Below, in pieces: positions 63,841 through 64,000 of a stretch of DNA of 64,000 nt; the first letter of the stretch is position 1, and each line of letters begins with the position of its first letter. The position numbers and the translations under genes are program-made. The stretch covers positions 62,001 through 126,000 of the forward strand of contig NZ_KB905557.1 in assembly GCF_000380965.1 (NCBI RefSeq), given 5' to 3'. Origin of the DNA: Paenibacillus ginsengihumi DSM 21568 (GTDB lineage Bacteria; Bacillota; Bacilli; Paenibacillales; NBRC-103111). The notes under the pieces were generated by a model. The model was not told where the DNA came from and did no database searches. It saw only the letters and a list, made by a program, of their open reading frames with translations.

Positions 63841-63981
63841 CTATTCTCCGGCCGATCTGGTATAAGGAATTCCTTCCATTCGTTCGACTTCAACAAGCAG
63901 ATAACGTATTTTCGGGTTTTGCAGCAAAAGCTGGGCCAGAACGAGCGCCGTCAGCAGGACGACCGCGGCTCGGATCAACAT
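63841..63981 (-). CDS. Small membrane peptide (YpfB position)
   Basis: 46 residues from an ATG after AAGGTGGAGAAG: a hydrophobic helix (LIRAAVVLLTALVLAQLLL) then a short polar end (KIRYLLVEVERMEGIPYTRS). A similar small gene (ypfB) lies before cmk in B. subtilis. The frame stays open to the window edge, so a longer start is possible. Confidence 0.6.
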   Translation of the reverse strand: MLIRAAVVLLTALVLAQLLLQNPKIRYLLVEVERMEGIPYTRSAGE

Positions 63982-64000
63982 CTTCTCCACCTTGGAGGAA

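Overview
The window is a stretch of conserved chromosome from a spore-forming, aerobic, motile member of the Paenibacillaceae (Paenibacillus or a close relative). Evidence: gene order follows the Bacillus subtilis trp/aro/qcr/pan region over most of its length, mother-cell sporulation genes are present (spoIVA, a SpoVIF-family gene, ypjB), bacillithiol synthesis genes are present, Shine-Dalgarno sites are strong AGGAGG types, TTG/GTG starts are common, and base composition is G+C-rich for a Firmicute. I see no insertion sequence, prophage, CRISPR array or rRNA. There is one tRNA gene, tRNA-Pro(GGG).

Layout. Almost everything reads on the minus strand. From the left: a lipoprotein start cut by the window edge; a cell-wall amidase; an FtsH-like membrane protease translationally coupled to a small membrane-anchored protein; ypmB and mtaD. 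Two plus-strand genes follow, a DUF47 protein and a Pit phosphate transporter, behind possible PhoP boxes. Then come rex-dinG, a TPR protein, panBCD behind a structured leader RNA, birA, cca, bshA, bshB1, mgsA, dapB, a TPR protein and ypjD. The plus-strand ypjC diverges from ypjD. Next are ypjB-ypjA, qcrABC, ypiF, an IDEAL-domain protein, a 372-residue unknown, a histidine phosphatase, and an ECF sigma/anti-sigma pair.

From 31.5 to 43.5 kb lies the aromatic amino-acid supercluster aroC-aroB-aroH-trpEDCFBA-hisC-tyrA. It has one promoter before aroC and a second, TRAP-type attenuated promoter before trpE. The TRAP protein itself (mtrB) is encoded at 50.7 kb. From 43.6 to 50 kb are a small HTH-like gene, cheR, ndk and a menaquinone cluster hepS-menG-ubiA-ubiX-mqnA-hepT. 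This cluster supplies the heptaprenyl tail, prenyl transfer, methylation and the first futalosine-pathway step from chorismate, so chorismate made by the aro genes next door feeds quinone used by qcrABC. From 50 to 64 kb are mtrB, tRNA-Pro, hbs, spoIVA, yphF, a ferredoxin/nucleotidyltransferase pair, yphE, a spoVIF-family gene, gpsA, plsY, der, yphA, fni, an S1-like protein gene, plsC, cmk and a 46-residue membrane peptide.

The most interesting signals are regulatory: an unusually long trp leader in which eight (G/U)AG repeats lie about 370 nt before the terminator and share a 7-nt arm with it; an approximately 80-nt small-RNA candidate after tyrA with a perfect consensus promoter; a structured leader before panBCD resembling the pan RNA motif; and the overlapping two-gene FtsH-like unit. 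All functions are read from sequence and family knowledge; nothing was searched or computed.
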